The position numbers were made by a program, and so were the translations under genes. Under the pieces are notes generated by a model. It was not told the origin of the DNA. It saw only the letters and a list, made by a program, of their open reading frames with translations, and ran no database searches. Positions 45,114 to 54,620 of a DNA stretch of 64,000 nt are shown here, in pieces. Source of the DNA: RPQJ01 sp963778185 (lineage in GTDB: Bacteria; Pseudomonadota; Gammaproteobacteria; Steroidobacterales; Steroidobacteraceae); contig CAVZTF010000004.1 of assembly GCA_963778185.1 (NCBI GenBank), positions 496,001 through 560,000 on the forward strand, given 5' to 3'. How positions within the stretch are numbered: the first letter of the stretch is position 1; the number at the start of each line of letters is the position of its first letter.

Positions 45114-46037
45114 ATGCTAATGAGATCTCTCGGCCTGACGATGCTGTTGCTGGCTCCTGCGGCCGGTGCCCTGCTGGCGGGGTATGTCGAGCCCGCCCGC
45201 TGCCTCGCCCTTGGCGCCGTGCTCGCACTGCAGTTGACCCTCCTGGCCCGTCCGGTCGGCCGCTTCTCCATCCTGTTGCCCATGGTCTACGCCGCGGCGG
45301 CCATGACGGCGCAGGCGACCGAGGGCATTATCGCGCTGGTCATCGCCATTGCTGCCGCAGTGGGCGCCGCGAGTTCGCTCGGTTACCAGCGGGGCTTGCT
45401 CGCTGTACTCGCCGCCGTGCTCATCGGGTCGGGCGAGCCGGCGGTGCCGTCCGAAATCCTGCAGCGGGCGGCCGCCATGCTCGCGGGCAGCTCATACGGG
45501 TTCCTGCTTGCCGTGACGGTGCTGCGCGACGTGCGGGTCCCCGGGCGCACGGTGCATCCGCAGACGGCGCTCAGCTACGCCGTGCTGCTCGCGATGCTGG
45601 TGATGGCCGCCTGGCTGATCGCGCGATATGCGGGCCTGGACCACGCATGGTGGCTGCCGCTCGCCGTCGCGGCGGCTGGCGAGCCTGCGGTCGGCAAGTC
45701 CGTGAGCCGCTCGATGGTGCGCATGACGGGGGCGCTCGCGGGGATCGTGCTGCTGGCCATCCTCGTCGAGGTTGTCGTGTCCCCGGACCTGCAGGCAGGC
45801 CTGGTCGTCGTGCTCGTCCTCACGATGGTTGCCGGCACGCGACGCTGGGAATGGCTGCCGTCGGTGCTGATCACGCCATTGCTCATTCTGCTTGCCTCTC
45901 CGGGACCGGGCCGCCTGGCCCAGGGCGACGGCGTCGGCGCGCTGCTGGTCGCGAGCGGGCTGGTGTTGTTCCTCGCAGCGCTCGGCCAGTGGCTGCACTG
46001 GGCGTTGCGCGTCGATTCGGGACACGTGGCGGTCTGA
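45114..46037 (+). CDS. FUSC-like integral membrane protein
   Basis: A 307-residue membrane protein with about ten hydrophobic helices. The second half (HAWWLPLAVAAAGEPAVGKSVSRSMVRMTG) resembles the FUSC/aromatic-acid exporter pattern (helix, basic loop, R-x-x-G helix), although the usual cytoplasmic C-terminal domain is absent. Exporters of this type expel phenolic or other aromatic acids, so the function is only suggested. The start at 45114 follows GGGATAAG. Its 3' end faces the HlyIII gene. Confidence 0.6.
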   Translation: MLMRSLGLTMLLLAPAAGALLAGYVEPARCLALGAVLALQLTLLARPVGRFSILLPMVYAAAAMTAQATEGIIALVIAIAAAVGAASSLGYQRGLLAVLAAVLIGSGEPAVPSEILQRAAAMLAGSSYGFLLAVTVLRDVRVPGRTVHPQTALSYAVLLAMLVMAAWLIARYAGLDHAWWLPLAVAAAGEPAVGKSVSRSMVRMTGALAGIVLLAILVEVVVSPDLQAGLVVVLVLTMVAGTRRWEWLPSVLITPLLILLASPGPGRLAQGDGVGALLVASGLVLFLAALGQWLHWALRVDSGHVAV

Positions 46038-46054
46038 AAACCGTCCGCGCGCTT

Positions 46055-46717
46055 CTAGTACAGCGAGGCCGGCGCTGGCACCCTCATGACGCTCAACACT
46101 GCGACGAAGTGGCAGGCCGCGCCGCCCAGCACGAACAGGTGCCAGGCCGCGTGGGAGAATGACCGGCCCTTCCACAGGTAGAAGGGCACGCCCGCGGTGT
46201 ACACGAGGCCGCCGGCGGCGATCCAGGCGAGTTCGTGGGTCGTTAGCGCGTGCATCAGCGGCTTCGCCGCGACGACGCCAGCCCAGCCCATTCCCAGGTA
46301 CAACAGCGTCGAAGCGATGCGGAATCGCGGCCCGAGCGCCAGCTTTGCGGCGATGCCCACGAGCGCCAGGCCCCACAGCACGCCGAACATGCTCCACCCC
46401 CAGGCGCCGCGCAGGACGCCGAGCAGGAACGGCGTGTAGCTTCCGGCGATCAGCACGTAGATCGCCGCGTGGTCCAGGACCCGCAGCCGCGCTTTCGCAC
46501 GAGGCCCCGTCGCAGCGTGGTACGCCACGGAGGTCGAGAAGAGCAGCAATGCGCTGACGCCGAAGATGACGCCCGACACGAGGCGCCACGTGTCGCCTTC
46601 GGCCGCGGCCGTCGCGGCCAGCCACGGGATCGCGACCAGGCTCGCCGCGATGCCCGCGGCGTGCGTGGCCCAATGCAGGGTTTCCTCGCGGCGTGAATAG
46701 GCGAATTCCTCGGCCAC
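46055..46717 (-). CDS. haemolysin III / AdipoR-family membrane protein
   Basis: A seven-helix inner-membrane protein of 220 residues. Family motifs are ETLHWATHAAG at the start, SVAYHAA with the zinc-site His, and the C-terminal FSHAAWHLFVLGGAACHFV with two further His residues. The three His sites are the zinc ligands shared with adiponectin receptors, some of which hydrolyse ceramide. In bacteria the function is uncertain (membrane homeostasis is suggested). It lies 31 bases after the metY gene on the same strand. Confidence 0.9.
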   Translation of the reverse strand: MAEEFAYSRREETLHWATHAAGIAASLVAIPWLAATAAAEGDTWRLVSGVIFGVSALLLFSTSVAYHAATGPRAKARLRVLDHAAIYVLIAGSYTPFLLGVLRGAWGWSMFGVLWGLALVGIAAKLALGPRFRIASTLLYLGMGWAGVVAAKPLMHALTTHELAWIAAGGLVYTAGVPFYLWKGRSFSHAAWHLFVLGGAACHFVAVLSVMRVPAPASLY

Positions 46718-46748
46718 GTCGGCAGCTTGCCTGCTTGCGCCGGGCTGC

Positions 46749-48020
46749 TCAGGCGGCGGCGAGGGCCTGCCCGAGATCCTCGAGCAGGTCCGCGACGTGT
46801 TCGATCCCCACGGACAGCCGCACCATGTCCTCGCTCACGCCGGACTTCTCGAGTTCGGCCGCATTCAGCTGGCGGTGGGTCGTGCTGGCCGGGTGGCAGG
46901 CCAGCGACTTCGCGTCGCCGATGTTCACCAGCCGCACGAACAGCTTGAGCGCATCCTGGAAGCGCGACCCGGCGGCGAGCCCGCCCTCGATGCCGAAGGT
47001 GAGAATGCCCGAGGCCCGGCCTCCCATGTACTTCCGCGCGAGCGCGTGGCTCGGGTGATCGGGCAGCCCGGCGTAATTGACCCAGCGCACCTTGGGGTGC
47101 TTCTTCAGGTACGACGCGACGGCGAGCGCGTTGTCGCAGATCCGGTCCATGCGCAACGCCAATGTCTCGATGCCCTGCAGGATCAGGAAGCTGTTGAACG
47201 GCGAGATCGCCGCGCCCGTGTTCCTGAGCGGCACCACGCGCGCGCGGCCGATGTAGGCGGCCGGGCCGAAGGCCTCCGTGTACACGACGCCGTGGTACGA
47301 GACGTCCGGCGTGTTCAGGCGCGGGAACTTGTCCGCGTGCTCGCTCCAGGGGAACCTGCCCGAGTCCACCAGCGCGCCGCCGATGCTGGTGCCGTGGCCG
47401 CCCAGGTACTTGGTGAGCGAGTGCACGACGATGTCGGCGCCGTGCTCGAACGGCCGGCACAGGAGCGGCGTCGGCACCGTGTTGTCGACGATGAGCGGAA
47501 TGCCGTGGCGGTGGGCGACCTCGGCCAGGGCGCCGAAGTCCGTGACATTGCCCGCCGGATTGCCGACCGACTCGCAGAAGATCGCGCGCGTGTTCGCGTC
47601 GATCAGCTTCTCGAACGAGGCAGGGTCGCGATGATCTCCGAAGCGCACCCCGATCCCGTACTGGGGCAGGGTGTGCGCGAACAGGTTGTAGGTGCCGCCG
47701 TAAAGGGCCGACGAGCTGATGACGTTCTGCCCGGCCTCGGTAATCGTGAGCAGCGCATAGGTGATCGCTGCCTGGCCGGAGGCGAGCCCGAGCGCGCCCA
47801 CGCCGCCCTCGAGGGCCGCGACGCGCTTCTCGAGCACGTCGGTGGTCGGGTTCATGATGCGCGTGTAGATGTTGCCGGCGACCTTGAGGTCGAACAGGTC
47901 CGCGCCGTGCTGTGTGTCGTCGAACGCGTAGGACGTGGTCTGGTAGATCGGCACTGCGGCCGCCTTGGTCGTGGGATCGGGGCTGTATCCGCCGTGCACG
48001 GCGATCGTTTCGAGCTTCAT
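46749..48020 (-). CDS. metY: O-acetylhomoserine sulfhydrylase (MetY-type)
   Basis: PLP enzyme of 423 residues that makes homocysteine from O-acetylhomoserine and sulfide in methionine synthesis. The Cys/Met metabolism fold is clear: YTRIMNPTTDVLEKR, GLASGQAAIT, the PLP Lys in HSLTKYLGGHG, and the C-terminal VRLSVGIEHVADLLEDL. The length (about 420-430) fits MetY rather than MetB/MetC (about 380-400). The ATG at 48020 gives the usual METIAVHGGY-like N-terminus (MKLETIAVHGGYSPD). The gene is divergent from the TonB receptor gene. Confidence 0.92.
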   Translation of the reverse strand: MKLETIAVHGGYSPDPTTKAAAVPIYQTTSYAFDDTQHGADLFDLKVAGNIYTRIMNPTTDVLEKRVAALEGGVGALGLASGQAAITYALLTITEAGQNVISSSALYGGTYNLFAHTLPQYGIGVRFGDHRDPASFEKLIDANTRAIFCESVGNPAGNVTDFGALAEVAHRHGIPLIVDNTVPTPLLCRPFEHGADIVVHSLTKYLGGHGTSIGGALVDSGRFPWSEHADKFPRLNTPDVSYHGVVYTEAFGPAAYIGRARVVPLRNTGAAISPFNSFLILQGIETLALRMDRICDNALAVASYLKKHPKVRWVNYAGLPDHPSHALARKYMGGRASGILTFGIEGGLAAGSRFQDALKLFVRLVNIGDAKSLACHPASTTHRQLNAAELEKSGVSEDMVRLSVGIEHVADLLEDLGQALAAA

Positions 48021-48225
48021 GGGGTATTCCGTTGCTGGAGCAGGCCGGGACGACGACGCCAAGGGTAAGGAACGCGGCCTTGCGGCCGTAAATAATAGCT
48101 TGTTATGTGACTGGAACGCGGTGGATGGTCCGTCTCACCGGCGGACAGGCCGTTTTGACCTGAATCATGGTGTCAACGGGCGGTGTGGGCGCAAGCTTGG
48201 CACCCGCTCGGCCGAATTCAGGCAG

Positions 48226-50409
48226 ATGATTACCCTGAGATATGCCATCGCCATGGTGATTGCCGCCGCGCTGCCGGCGGGCGCCCTCGCGCAAGACCTC
48301 CCGTCGCGGGAGGCCGGGGCCGACCTCGAGACCATCACCGTCTACGCCCGCCGCCTCACGCCGGTCACGCGCGTCGCGGCGGCCGTGACGGTGATCACCG
48401 AGGAATTCATCGCCACCACGCTTGCCAAGGACGCGAAGGAACTGGTGCGCTACGAGCCGGGGCTCACGGTGCGCAGCGATCCGTTCCGCTTCGGGCTCGA
48501 TACTTTTGCGATCCGCGGCATGGGTGGCAACCGCGTGGCCGTGGAGATCGACGGCATACCGGCGGCGGGCGGGTTTGCCATCGGCAGCTACTCGGACTCG
48601 GGCCGCAGCTTCGTTGACCTGGCGTTCGTCGAGCGTGTCGAAGTGCTGCGTGGCCCGGCATCCTCCCTCTACGGCAGTGATGCAATCGGCGGCGTCGTCG
48701 CGATGACGACCCTGGCGCCGGGGAGCGTGCTCGGTGGCGCACGCGTCGAGACGGGCTACGACTCCGAGGACGAGGGCTGGCACGCCGCCCTGATCGGCGC
48801 CGGCTCCTTGGGCCCGGGGGAAGCCTTGCTCGGCTACGTCCACCGCGAGGGCCACGAGGCCGACACCGCCGCGGACGTGCAGCCCGATCCACGCGACTAC
48901 GCAAGCGACAGCCTGCTCGCCAAATACGTGCTGCCGGGAGCGCCGGGCGGTCCTGTCACGCTGAGCGCGGAAGGCGGCCGCGTCAGCCAGGACACCTCGG
49001 TTGACGCTTTCCTGGGGCAGGGGCGCTTTGTGAACACGACGATGCTCACGGGCGACGACAGCGCGGAACGGTTCCGGGTAAGCGTCGAGCAGCAACTGGA
49101 AAGGGGTACCTGGGCCAACAGCGCGGACTGGCACCTCTACTGGCAGGGGACCGATACGCAGCAGGACACCTACGAACTGCGCAGGGCCGTGCCGCCGCGC
49201 AGCCCGGCGGTTGCGCTCGAGCGGGAATTCCACCTCGAGGAGCGCACGGTCGGGTTCGAGTTCACGGCCTTGCGCGAGGTCGCGGGCCGGTCGTTCGAGC
49301 ACGGCGTCGTCTATGGCCTCGAAGCCTCGTTCTCCAACATCGACGAACTGCGCGACGGCCTGCAGACCACCGTCGATACCGGCGCCGAGACCCCTACGAT
49401 CCTGGGTGAGACCTTCCCCCTCAGGGACTTTCCGCTGACCGATGTCGCGGAGGTCGGCGTATTCCTGCAGGACGAGCTCCGGCCCGCGGTGGGCGCGTGG
49501 TCGCTCATTCCCGCCCTGCGCATGGACTACTACCGGCTCGACTCGCAAGCCGACCGCATCTACCGCGAGGACAACCCGAACGCGCCCGCCGTCGACGTCG
49601 ACGAGTTGTCGCTCGCGCCCAAGCTGGGCGCCACCTACGCGTTCAACGATCGGCTCACGGCTTTTGCCCAGTATGCGCACGGCTTCCGCTCGCCGCCCCC
49701 CGAGGACGTCAACATCGGGCTCGAGATCCCGCTGCTCAACATCCGCGCCCTGCCGAACCCCAGCCTCAAGCCGGAGCAGAGCGACGGCTACGAAATAGGC
49801 TTGCGATGGCGCGCGGGGCCCGCGAACCTCACGGTGAGCGCCTACTACAGCGATTACCGCGACTTCATCGAGTCCAAGGTCAACCTCGGCGTCGATCCCG
49901 ACAGCGGCATGACCCTGTTTCAGTCGCAGAACGTCGCGGAGGCGCGCATCTACGGCGCCGAACTGGCGGCGGACCTGCGCGCGCCCGAAGGCGGGCGGCT
50001 CGCGGGCTGGACGGCGCGGCTCTCGGCGGCCTGGACGCGCGGCGACGACCTCGTGCGCGGCGAGCCGCTCAACTCGGTGGACCCCGCGAGCGTCGTGCTG
50101 GCGCTGGCCTACGACGCGCCGTCGCTGCGCTGGGGCGGCACACTGGTGGTCACGGGCGTAGAGGCGAAGCGGGACGTGGACGACAGTCGCGCCGACCTCT
50201 ACGAGACCGAGGGCTACGTCACGATGGACCTGCTCGCGCACCTCGACCTCGGCCGCGGCCTGCGACTGAATGCGGGTGTCTTCAATCTCGCGGACGAGGA
50301 ATACATCGAGTGGTCGGACGTTCGCGGCCGCACTGACGACGACCCCCTGATTCCGTACTACACACGCCCCGGGCGCAACCTCTCAGTCACACTGCACGGG
50401 CGGTTCTGA
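48226..50409 (+). CDS. TonB-dependent receptor of the haem/haemoglobin type
   Basis: Outer-membrane gated channel of 727 residues. It has a signal peptide ending GALAQ (about 23), a plug domain (about 35-145) with VTVITEEFIA and VRYEPGLTVR...IRGMGGNRVAVEIDGIP, the LRGPASSLYGSDAIGGVVA motif, then a 22-strand barrel with YAHGFRSPPPEDVN and C-terminal SVTLHGRF. This order of motifs is that of TonB-dependent haem/haemoglobin receptors, so haem or an iron source is likely. The 205-base upstream region is A+T-richer near 48090-48107 but I see no clear Fur box or riboswitch. Confidence 0.88.
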   Translation: MITLRYAIAMVIAAALPAGALAQDLPSREAGADLETITVYARRLTPVTRVAAAVTVITEEFIATTLAKDAKELVRYEPGLTVRSDPFRFGLDTFAIRGMGGNRVAVEIDGIPAAGGFAIGSYSDSGRSFVDLAFVERVEVLRGPASSLYGSDAIGGVVAMTTLAPGSVLGGARVETGYDSEDEGWHAALIGAGSLGPGEALLGYVHREGHEADTAADVQPDPRDYASDSLLAKYVLPGAPGGPVTLSAEGGRVSQDTSVDAFLGQGRFVNTTMLTGDDSAERFRVSVEQQLERGTWANSADWHLYWQGTDTQQDTYELRRAVPPRSPAVALEREFHLEERTVGFEFTALREVAGRSFEHGVVYGLEASFSNIDELRDGLQTTVDTGAETPTILGETFPLRDFPLTDVAEVGVFLQDELRPAVGAWSLIPALRMDYYRLDSQADRIYREDNPNAPAVDVDELSLAPKLGATYAFNDRLTAFAQYAHGFRSPPPEDVNIGLEIPLLNIRALPNPSLKPEQSDGYEIGLRWRAGPANLTVSAYYSDYRDFIESKVNLGVDPDSGMTLFQSQNVAEARIYGAELAADLRAPEGGRLAGWTARLSAAWTRGDDLVRGEPLNSVDPASVVLALAYDAPSLRWGGTLVVTGVEAKRDVDDSRADLYETEGYVTMDLLAHLDLGRGLRLNAGVFNLADEEYIEWSDVRGRTDDDPLIPYYTRPGRNLSVTLHGRF

Positions 50410-50483
50410 TCCGCCGCCGGCTACTTGCGATCCAGCTCGGGGTCGCGTCTACTGCGGTCCCCAACAGGACGCCGGGAGGTCCC

Positions 50484-51008
50484 ATGAACTCGCGCAATGA
50501 ACTGTCCTCAGTCATGCTGGCCGTGGCAGCCATCCTGGCCGCCGGCTGCGCAACTTCCGGCGGCGGGCCCGCAACACCTGTCGCGCTCGAGTCGCGCTCC
50601 GGCAGCAACGTCACCGGCACCCTCTCGCTGCGCCAGAAGGAGGGCGGGGTGCAATTGATCGGCGAGGTACGCGGCCTGCCCCCGGGCAGCACTCACGGTT
50701 TCCACGTCCACGAAAAAGGCGATTGCTCGGCACCGGACGCGAGCTCGGCCGGGCCGCATTTCAATCCGGCGGGCGCGCCGCACGGCAAGGCCGGCAGCGG
50801 GGCGCACCACGCCGGGGACATGCCGAATGTCGTTGCGGACGACAAGGGCGTGGCGGCGGTGGACGTCCTGGTGGCGGGCGCCACGCTCGACGCCGGTCCC
50901 GGTTCGATTGCCGGCCGCGCCGTCGTCGTGCACCGCGACCCGGACGACTATTCCTCGCAGCCTGCGGGCAATGCGGGCCCCCGGGTGGCCTGCGGCGTGA
51001 TTCCCTGA
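50484..51008 (+). CDS. sodC: Cu/Zn superoxide dismutase, lipoprotein form
   Basis: Destroys superoxide in the periplasm or at the membrane surface. It has 174 residues and a lipobox LAAGC (Cys22). Metal and core motifs are complete: HGFHVHEKGDC, GPHFNP, HHAGDMPN, VVVHRDPDDY, and the C-terminal GNAGPRVACGVI, whose Cys pairs with that in KGDC. The ATG at 50484 follows GGGAGG. It follows the TonB receptor gene by 74 bases, and a shared transcript is possible. Confidence 0.95.
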   Translation: MNSRNELSSVMLAVAAILAAGCATSGGGPATPVALESRSGSNVTGTLSLRQKEGGVQLIGEVRGLPPGSTHGFHVHEKGDCSAPDASSAGPHFNPAGAPHGKAGSGAHHAGDMPNVVADDKGVAAVDVLVAGATLDAGPGSIAGRAVVVHRDPDDYSSQPAGNAGPRVACGVIP

Positions 51009-51030
51009 TCCAGCGCGGTCGGGCGGTGCG

Positions 51031-51501
51031 TCAGTAAGGCGTGCCGTCCCGCCGCGAGTAACGATCGGGATTTCCCGGCGAATTCCACAACAGGTCCACG
51101 TCCGGGTAGGTGACTCTGTCCGCATCGTCGCGGCTGCCGATCTCCAGATAGACGGCCGGGACCTTGCCGCGATTGACGACCTGGTGACCGTCGCCCGAGC
51201 CCGCGGGGAACCCCGCGCAGGTGCCGGGCGTCAGGATCTGCTCGCCCGCGTCGGTCACCAGCACCACCTCGCCCTCGAGCACGTACACGAGTTCCTCCTC
51301 GTGTGAATGCCAGTGGCGCATCGAGGATTCCCTTCCCGGCGGCAGCGTCGTGAGGTTCACGCCGAACTTCGTGAGGCCCAGTGCGTCGCCGAGCGCGCGC
51401 TTCTCGCGCGGCAGCACACGCGAGCGATAGGGCTCCGGGTATCCCGAATCGGTGCGCGGGGCGAGCGTCGCGGGATCGAGTGCAGGCTTGTGCAGGGGCA
51501 T
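51031..51501 (-). CDS. cupin-domain protein
   Basis: A 156-residue single-cupin protein. Cupin motif 1 is MRHWHSHEEELVYVLEGE (metal ligands His, His, Glu) and motif 2 is FPAGSGDGHQVVN. A hydrophilic tail ends SRRDGTPY. This looks like the family of small cupins that bind a metal and a sugar or small acid, with no clear reaction. GGAG lies eight bases before the ATG at 51501. It is convergent with sodC. Confidence 0.85.
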   Translation of the reverse strand: MPLHKPALDPATLAPRTDSGYPEPYRSRVLPREKRALGDALGLTKFGVNLTTLPPGRESSMRHWHSHEEELVYVLEGEVVLVTDAGEQILTPGTCAGFPAGSGDGHQVVNRGKVPAVYLEIGSRDDADRVTYPDVDLLWNSPGNPDRYSRRDGTPY

Positions 51502-51599
51502 GGGGTACTCCGGGGGCGCGTCAGGAGCCCCAAGCATAGCGCGCGCCGATTGACCTGCCGCGCGCGGCCTGCCGCGAGACCAGCACCGGAGAAAGAAAA

Positions 51600-51627
51600 A
51601 GGCCCTGTCTCTTGCGAGGCAGGGCCT
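51600..51627 (-). terminator. Rho-independent terminator after nirS
   Basis: AGGCCCTG (51600-51607) pairs with CAGGGCCT (51620-51627) around a 12-base loop. On the minus strand it is followed by TTTTTCTTT, a good U-tract. It lies 37 bases after the nirS stop. Confidence 0.85.
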
Positions 51628-51664
51628 GAAGCGGGCCCTCACAGGGCACACGCAGGGAGGATCG

Positions 51665-53797
51665 TCAGTAAACGTCGCCCACGGTGTTGTGGACGTTGAA
51701 CTTGCCGGTCGGCGTGATGATGCGCTTGTCGTCGATGACGGCCTTCAGCTTGAGCGTCTTGTCGTCGACCACGACGATGGCCGAGCGCTGGTCCTTGCCG
51801 TTCCACACGGAGAACCACACCTCGTCGCCGGCCGCGTTGTACTCGGGCTGCACCACGCGCTTCGGGCCCTCGCCGAGCTTCGCCCACTCGGCGATCGGCA
51901 GCACCTTGTAGCCGGCCTCGAGGTCGTTGATGTCGAACACCGCCACGCTCTGGCTGATCGCCGGGTCGGGATTAAGCGTGGTGTCCACGTAGAGGTGCTC
52001 CGACTTCGGATGCGTCTTGACGAACAGCGAGCCGCCGCCCTGGCCCTTCAGCACGCGCACCACCTTCCAGGCGTGCTCCTTGTGCTTGTCCGGATCCGTG
52101 GCGATCAGCGTCACCTTCTCGTTGCCGAGCGCGCTCGTCGCCCACACCGGCCCGTACTTCGGGTCGACGAAGTTGGCGCCGCGGCCCGGGTGCGGGATCT
52201 TGTCCACGTCGATGAGCGCGGTGAGCTTCTGCTCCTTCGAGTCCACCACCGCGATCTTGTTCGACTGGTTGGCCGCGGTCATGAAGTAGCGCTTGGTGAC
52301 GTCCCAGCCGCCGTCGTGCAGGAAGCGCGCGGCGCCGATCGTGGTGGTCTTGAGGTTGTCGATGTCCTCGTAGTTGACCAGCAGGATCTGCCCGGTCTCC
52401 TTCACGTTGACGATGAACTCGGGATGCTCGTGCGAGGCGACGATGGCGGCCACGCGCGGCTCGGGGTGGAACTCCTGGGTGTCGACCGTCATGCCGCGGG
52501 TCGAGACGACCTTGAGCGGCTCGAGCGTGGCGCCGTCCATGATCGTGAACTGCGGCGGCCAGTAGGAGCCCGCGATCGCGTACTTGTCCTCGTAGCCCTT
52601 GTACTTCGAGGTCTCCACCGAGCGCGCCTCGAGGCCGACCTTGATCTCGGCCACGCGGTCGGGCTTCTCCATGTAGAGGTCGATCAGGTCGATGCGGGCG
52701 TCGCGGCCGATCGTGTACACGTAGCGGCCCGAGTGCGACAGGCGCGAGATGTGCACGGCATAGCCGGTGCGGATGATGTTGATGATCTTCTTGGTGTCGC
52801 CGTCGATCAGGGCCACTTCGCCTGAATCGCGCAGCGTGACCGCGAAGATGTTGTCGATGTTGTAGCTGTTCTGCTTTTTCGTCGGCCGCTGCGACACGGG
52901 GACGAGGACCTTCCAGGTCGCCTTGATCTCGGGCAGGCCGTACTCCGGCGGCTGCGGGGGCTCGTGCTGGACGAAGCGGGCCATGATGTCCACTTCGGCC
53001 GCCGTGAGTTCGCCCGACTTGCCCCAGCTCGGCATGCCGGCCGGCGAACCCTGGTTGATGAACACCTTGAGGTACTCGGTGCCCTTCTTCTGCGTGATGT
53101 CCGGGGTCAGCGGCTTGCCCGTCGCGCCCTTGCGCAGCACGCCGTGGCAGCCCGCGCAGCGCTGGAAGTAGATCTGCTGGGCGTGCTGGAACTCGGGTTC
53201 CGTCATGTCCGGCGCACCCGGGGTCACGAGGATCTTGACGCCCTCAGCGCCGGCCGGAGATGGCGCGCCGGCGTACTTGAGTTCGGCGGTCGTGGTCGGG
53301 TGCTGCGTCGGCGACGAGGCCGTCTTCGGCTCCGCGGCCGCCTTGGCGCGCACGGCGGTGACCAGCGAGGACGGCACCGCGCCGCCGGCGTTGCCCCATG
53401 AATTCATGGCAAAGGTGAGCGCGTCGGCAATCTCCGTGTCGGAGAGCTGCGTCATCGCCGGCATCACCGAGTTGTACTTGACTCCGTTTACGACGACCTC
53501 GCCCTCGAGGCCGCGCACGACCACGCCGACCGCCCGCTCCTTGTCGCCGAGCAGGTAATCGGAGCCGGCGAGTGGCGGGAAGGCGCCGGGCAGGCCCTTG
53601 CCGTCAGCCTGGTGGCAAGCCAGGCACACGGTCTGGTAGACACTTTCGCCTGCCTTCACCTGCGCGGCAGCCGGTGCGGCACCGGCGACCTCCGCCTGGT
53701 GGACCTGCTGGGCGAGGGCGGTGGAGGCGAGGGCGATCGAGCCGGTCATCGCCAGCGCGAGTGCTGTGCGGGCCCGGAAACTCTGCTTCGACGTCAT
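51665..53797 (-). CDS. nirS: cytochrome cd1 nitrite reductase with an extra N-terminal cytochrome c domain
   Basis: Periplasmic respiratory nitrite reductase (nitrite to NO). It has 710 residues and a signal peptide ending ALAQ (about 30). A first haem c domain has CLACH (58-62), then comes the normal NirS. That part has a second haem c site CAGCH (214-218) with Met255, and an eight-bladed d1 domain (about 290-710). By offset from Pseudomonas aeruginosa NirS (offset 167), the d1 proximal ligand is His349 and the catalytic pair is His494 (FLHDGG) and His536 (PHPGRG). Ordinary NirS is about 560-596 residues, so about 150 residues are extra. Preceded by an FNR/DNR-type box and a -10 motif. No d1-synthesis genes follow. 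Confidence 0.95.
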   Translation of the reverse strand: MTSKQSFRARTALALAMTGSIALASTALAQQVHQAEVAGAAPAAAQVKAGESVYQTVCLACHQADGKGLPGAFPPLAGSDYLLGDKERAVGVVVRGLEGEVVVNGVKYNSVMPAMTQLSDTEIADALTFAMNSWGNAGGAVPSSLVTAVRAKAAAEPKTASSPTQHPTTTAELKYAGAPSPAGAEGVKILVTPGAPDMTEPEFQHAQQIYFQRCAGCHGVLRKGATGKPLTPDITQKKGTEYLKVFINQGSPAGMPSWGKSGELTAAEVDIMARFVQHEPPQPPEYGLPEIKATWKVLVPVSQRPTKKQNSYNIDNIFAVTLRDSGEVALIDGDTKKIINIIRTGYAVHISRLSHSGRYVYTIGRDARIDLIDLYMEKPDRVAEIKVGLEARSVETSKYKGYEDKYAIAGSYWPPQFTIMDGATLEPLKVVSTRGMTVDTQEFHPEPRVAAIVASHEHPEFIVNVKETGQILLVNYEDIDNLKTTTIGAARFLHDGGWDVTKRYFMTAANQSNKIAVVDSKEQKLTALIDVDKIPHPGRGANFVDPKYGPVWATSALGNEKVTLIATDPDKHKEHAWKVVRVLKGQGGGSLFVKTHPKSEHLYVDTTLNPDPAISQSVAVFDINDLEAGYKVLPIAEWAKLGEGPKRVVQPEYNAAGDEVWFSVWNGKDQRSAIVVVDDKTLKLKAVIDDKRIITPTGKFNVHNTVGDVY

Positions 53798-53862
53798 GGA
53801 TTGCTCCCGTGGTCTGAAAGGTGCCGGCGGGTCCCCGGGGGCGCCTGCCGACGCTGCGCAGG

Positions 53863-53904
53863 ACAGTAGCCGCGGACGTTCGCCCGCGCCTTGATCTCGG
53901 TCAA
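53863..53904 (-). promoter_or_regulatory. nirS promoter with FNR/DNR-type box
   Basis: TTGACCGAGATCAA (53904-53891 on the minus strand) matches TTGAT-N4-ATCAA except for one base. TACTGT at 53868-53863 lies with 22 bases between box and hexamer, so the box centre falls at about -41.5, the class II activator position. It is 94 bases before the nirS ATG. Confidence 0.8.
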
Positions 53905-53924
53905 CCCGGACTTTCCGATGAGCC

Positions 53925-54620
53925 CTAGCGGGAGGCTTCGAGCACCGCAAGAAGCTTCTTGAGATCAGGAACTTGCAGCACCCGGCCCTGGACCACGATT
54001 GCGCCCGAGTCGGACAGGTGGCGCAGGATGCGCGAGAGCGTCTCGGGCTTCATGGACAGCCGCGAGGCGAGTTCCTGGCGCGACTCCTGCAACGTGATCT
54101 CGGTGGGGCCCGTCGCGCCCGGCTCGAGGCGTCCCTCGAGGTGCCGCACCAGCCGGTGGGTCGCGCTTTCGAGCGTCAGGTACTCGATCTCGCGGATGCG
54201 CATGTGCAGGCGCTGGCTCACGTGCCCGAGCATGCGCAGGCAGGTTTCCGGGCTCTCGCGCAGGATCGCGAGGTATTCGCGGCTCGAGAAGCGCGCGACC
54301 TTGGATTTCATGGCCGCCACGGCCGAAACAGGGTAGCCAGGGCTTTCCATGAACATCACGGCCTCGGCAAAACTGTTGCCCGGGCCCAGGATGTCGACGA
54401 TCTTCTCCTCGCCCGACTTGGAGTACAGGACGAGGTTCACCTGCCCTTCGAGCACGACGAAGAAATGCAGGGCAGGCTGCCCACGGTCAATCAGCAGCTG
54501 GCCCGCCTCGCACTCGTCGATGTGGCTCGTCGCCAGCAGGCGCTGCAGCTGCGGCGGGGAGAGTCCCGCGAAGAGGTGGTGGCCGCGGATGGCCGCGAGG
54601 TTGGTGGCGTGGTCGAGCAT
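53925..54620 (-). CDS. dnr: Crp/Fnr-family regulator, Dnr-like
   Basis: A 231-residue activator of the Crp/Fnr superfamily. It has a cyclic-nucleotide-like sensor domain (about 15-125), a dimerisation helix, and a winged helix-turn-helix (about 175-225) whose recognition helix reads RLSMKPETLSRILRHL. There is no N-terminal set of four cysteines, so it is not an Fe-S FNR. In Dnr proteins haem senses NO. Its position directly upstream of nirS, and DNR/FNR-type boxes before nirS and norB, make it the probable controller of the cluster. The start is the ATG at 54620. Confidence 0.85.
   Translation of the reverse strand: MLDHATNLAAIRGHHLFAGLSPPQLQRLLATSHIDECEAGQLLIDRGQPALHFFVVLEGQVNLVLYSKSGEEKIVDILGPGNSFAEAVMFMESPGYPVSAVAAMKSKVARFSSREYLAILRESPETCLRMLGHVSQRLHMRIREIEYLTLESATHRLVRHLEGRLEPGATGPTEITLQESRQELASRLSMKPETLSRILRHLSDSGAIVVQGRVLQVPDLKKLLAVLEASR

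Noticed and set aside
48085..48225. Fur box or cobalamin riboswitch before the TonB receptor
   Set aside because: The A+T-rich stretch is only weakly palindromic and does not match a Fur box. No B12-box or conserved riboswitch core is visible.
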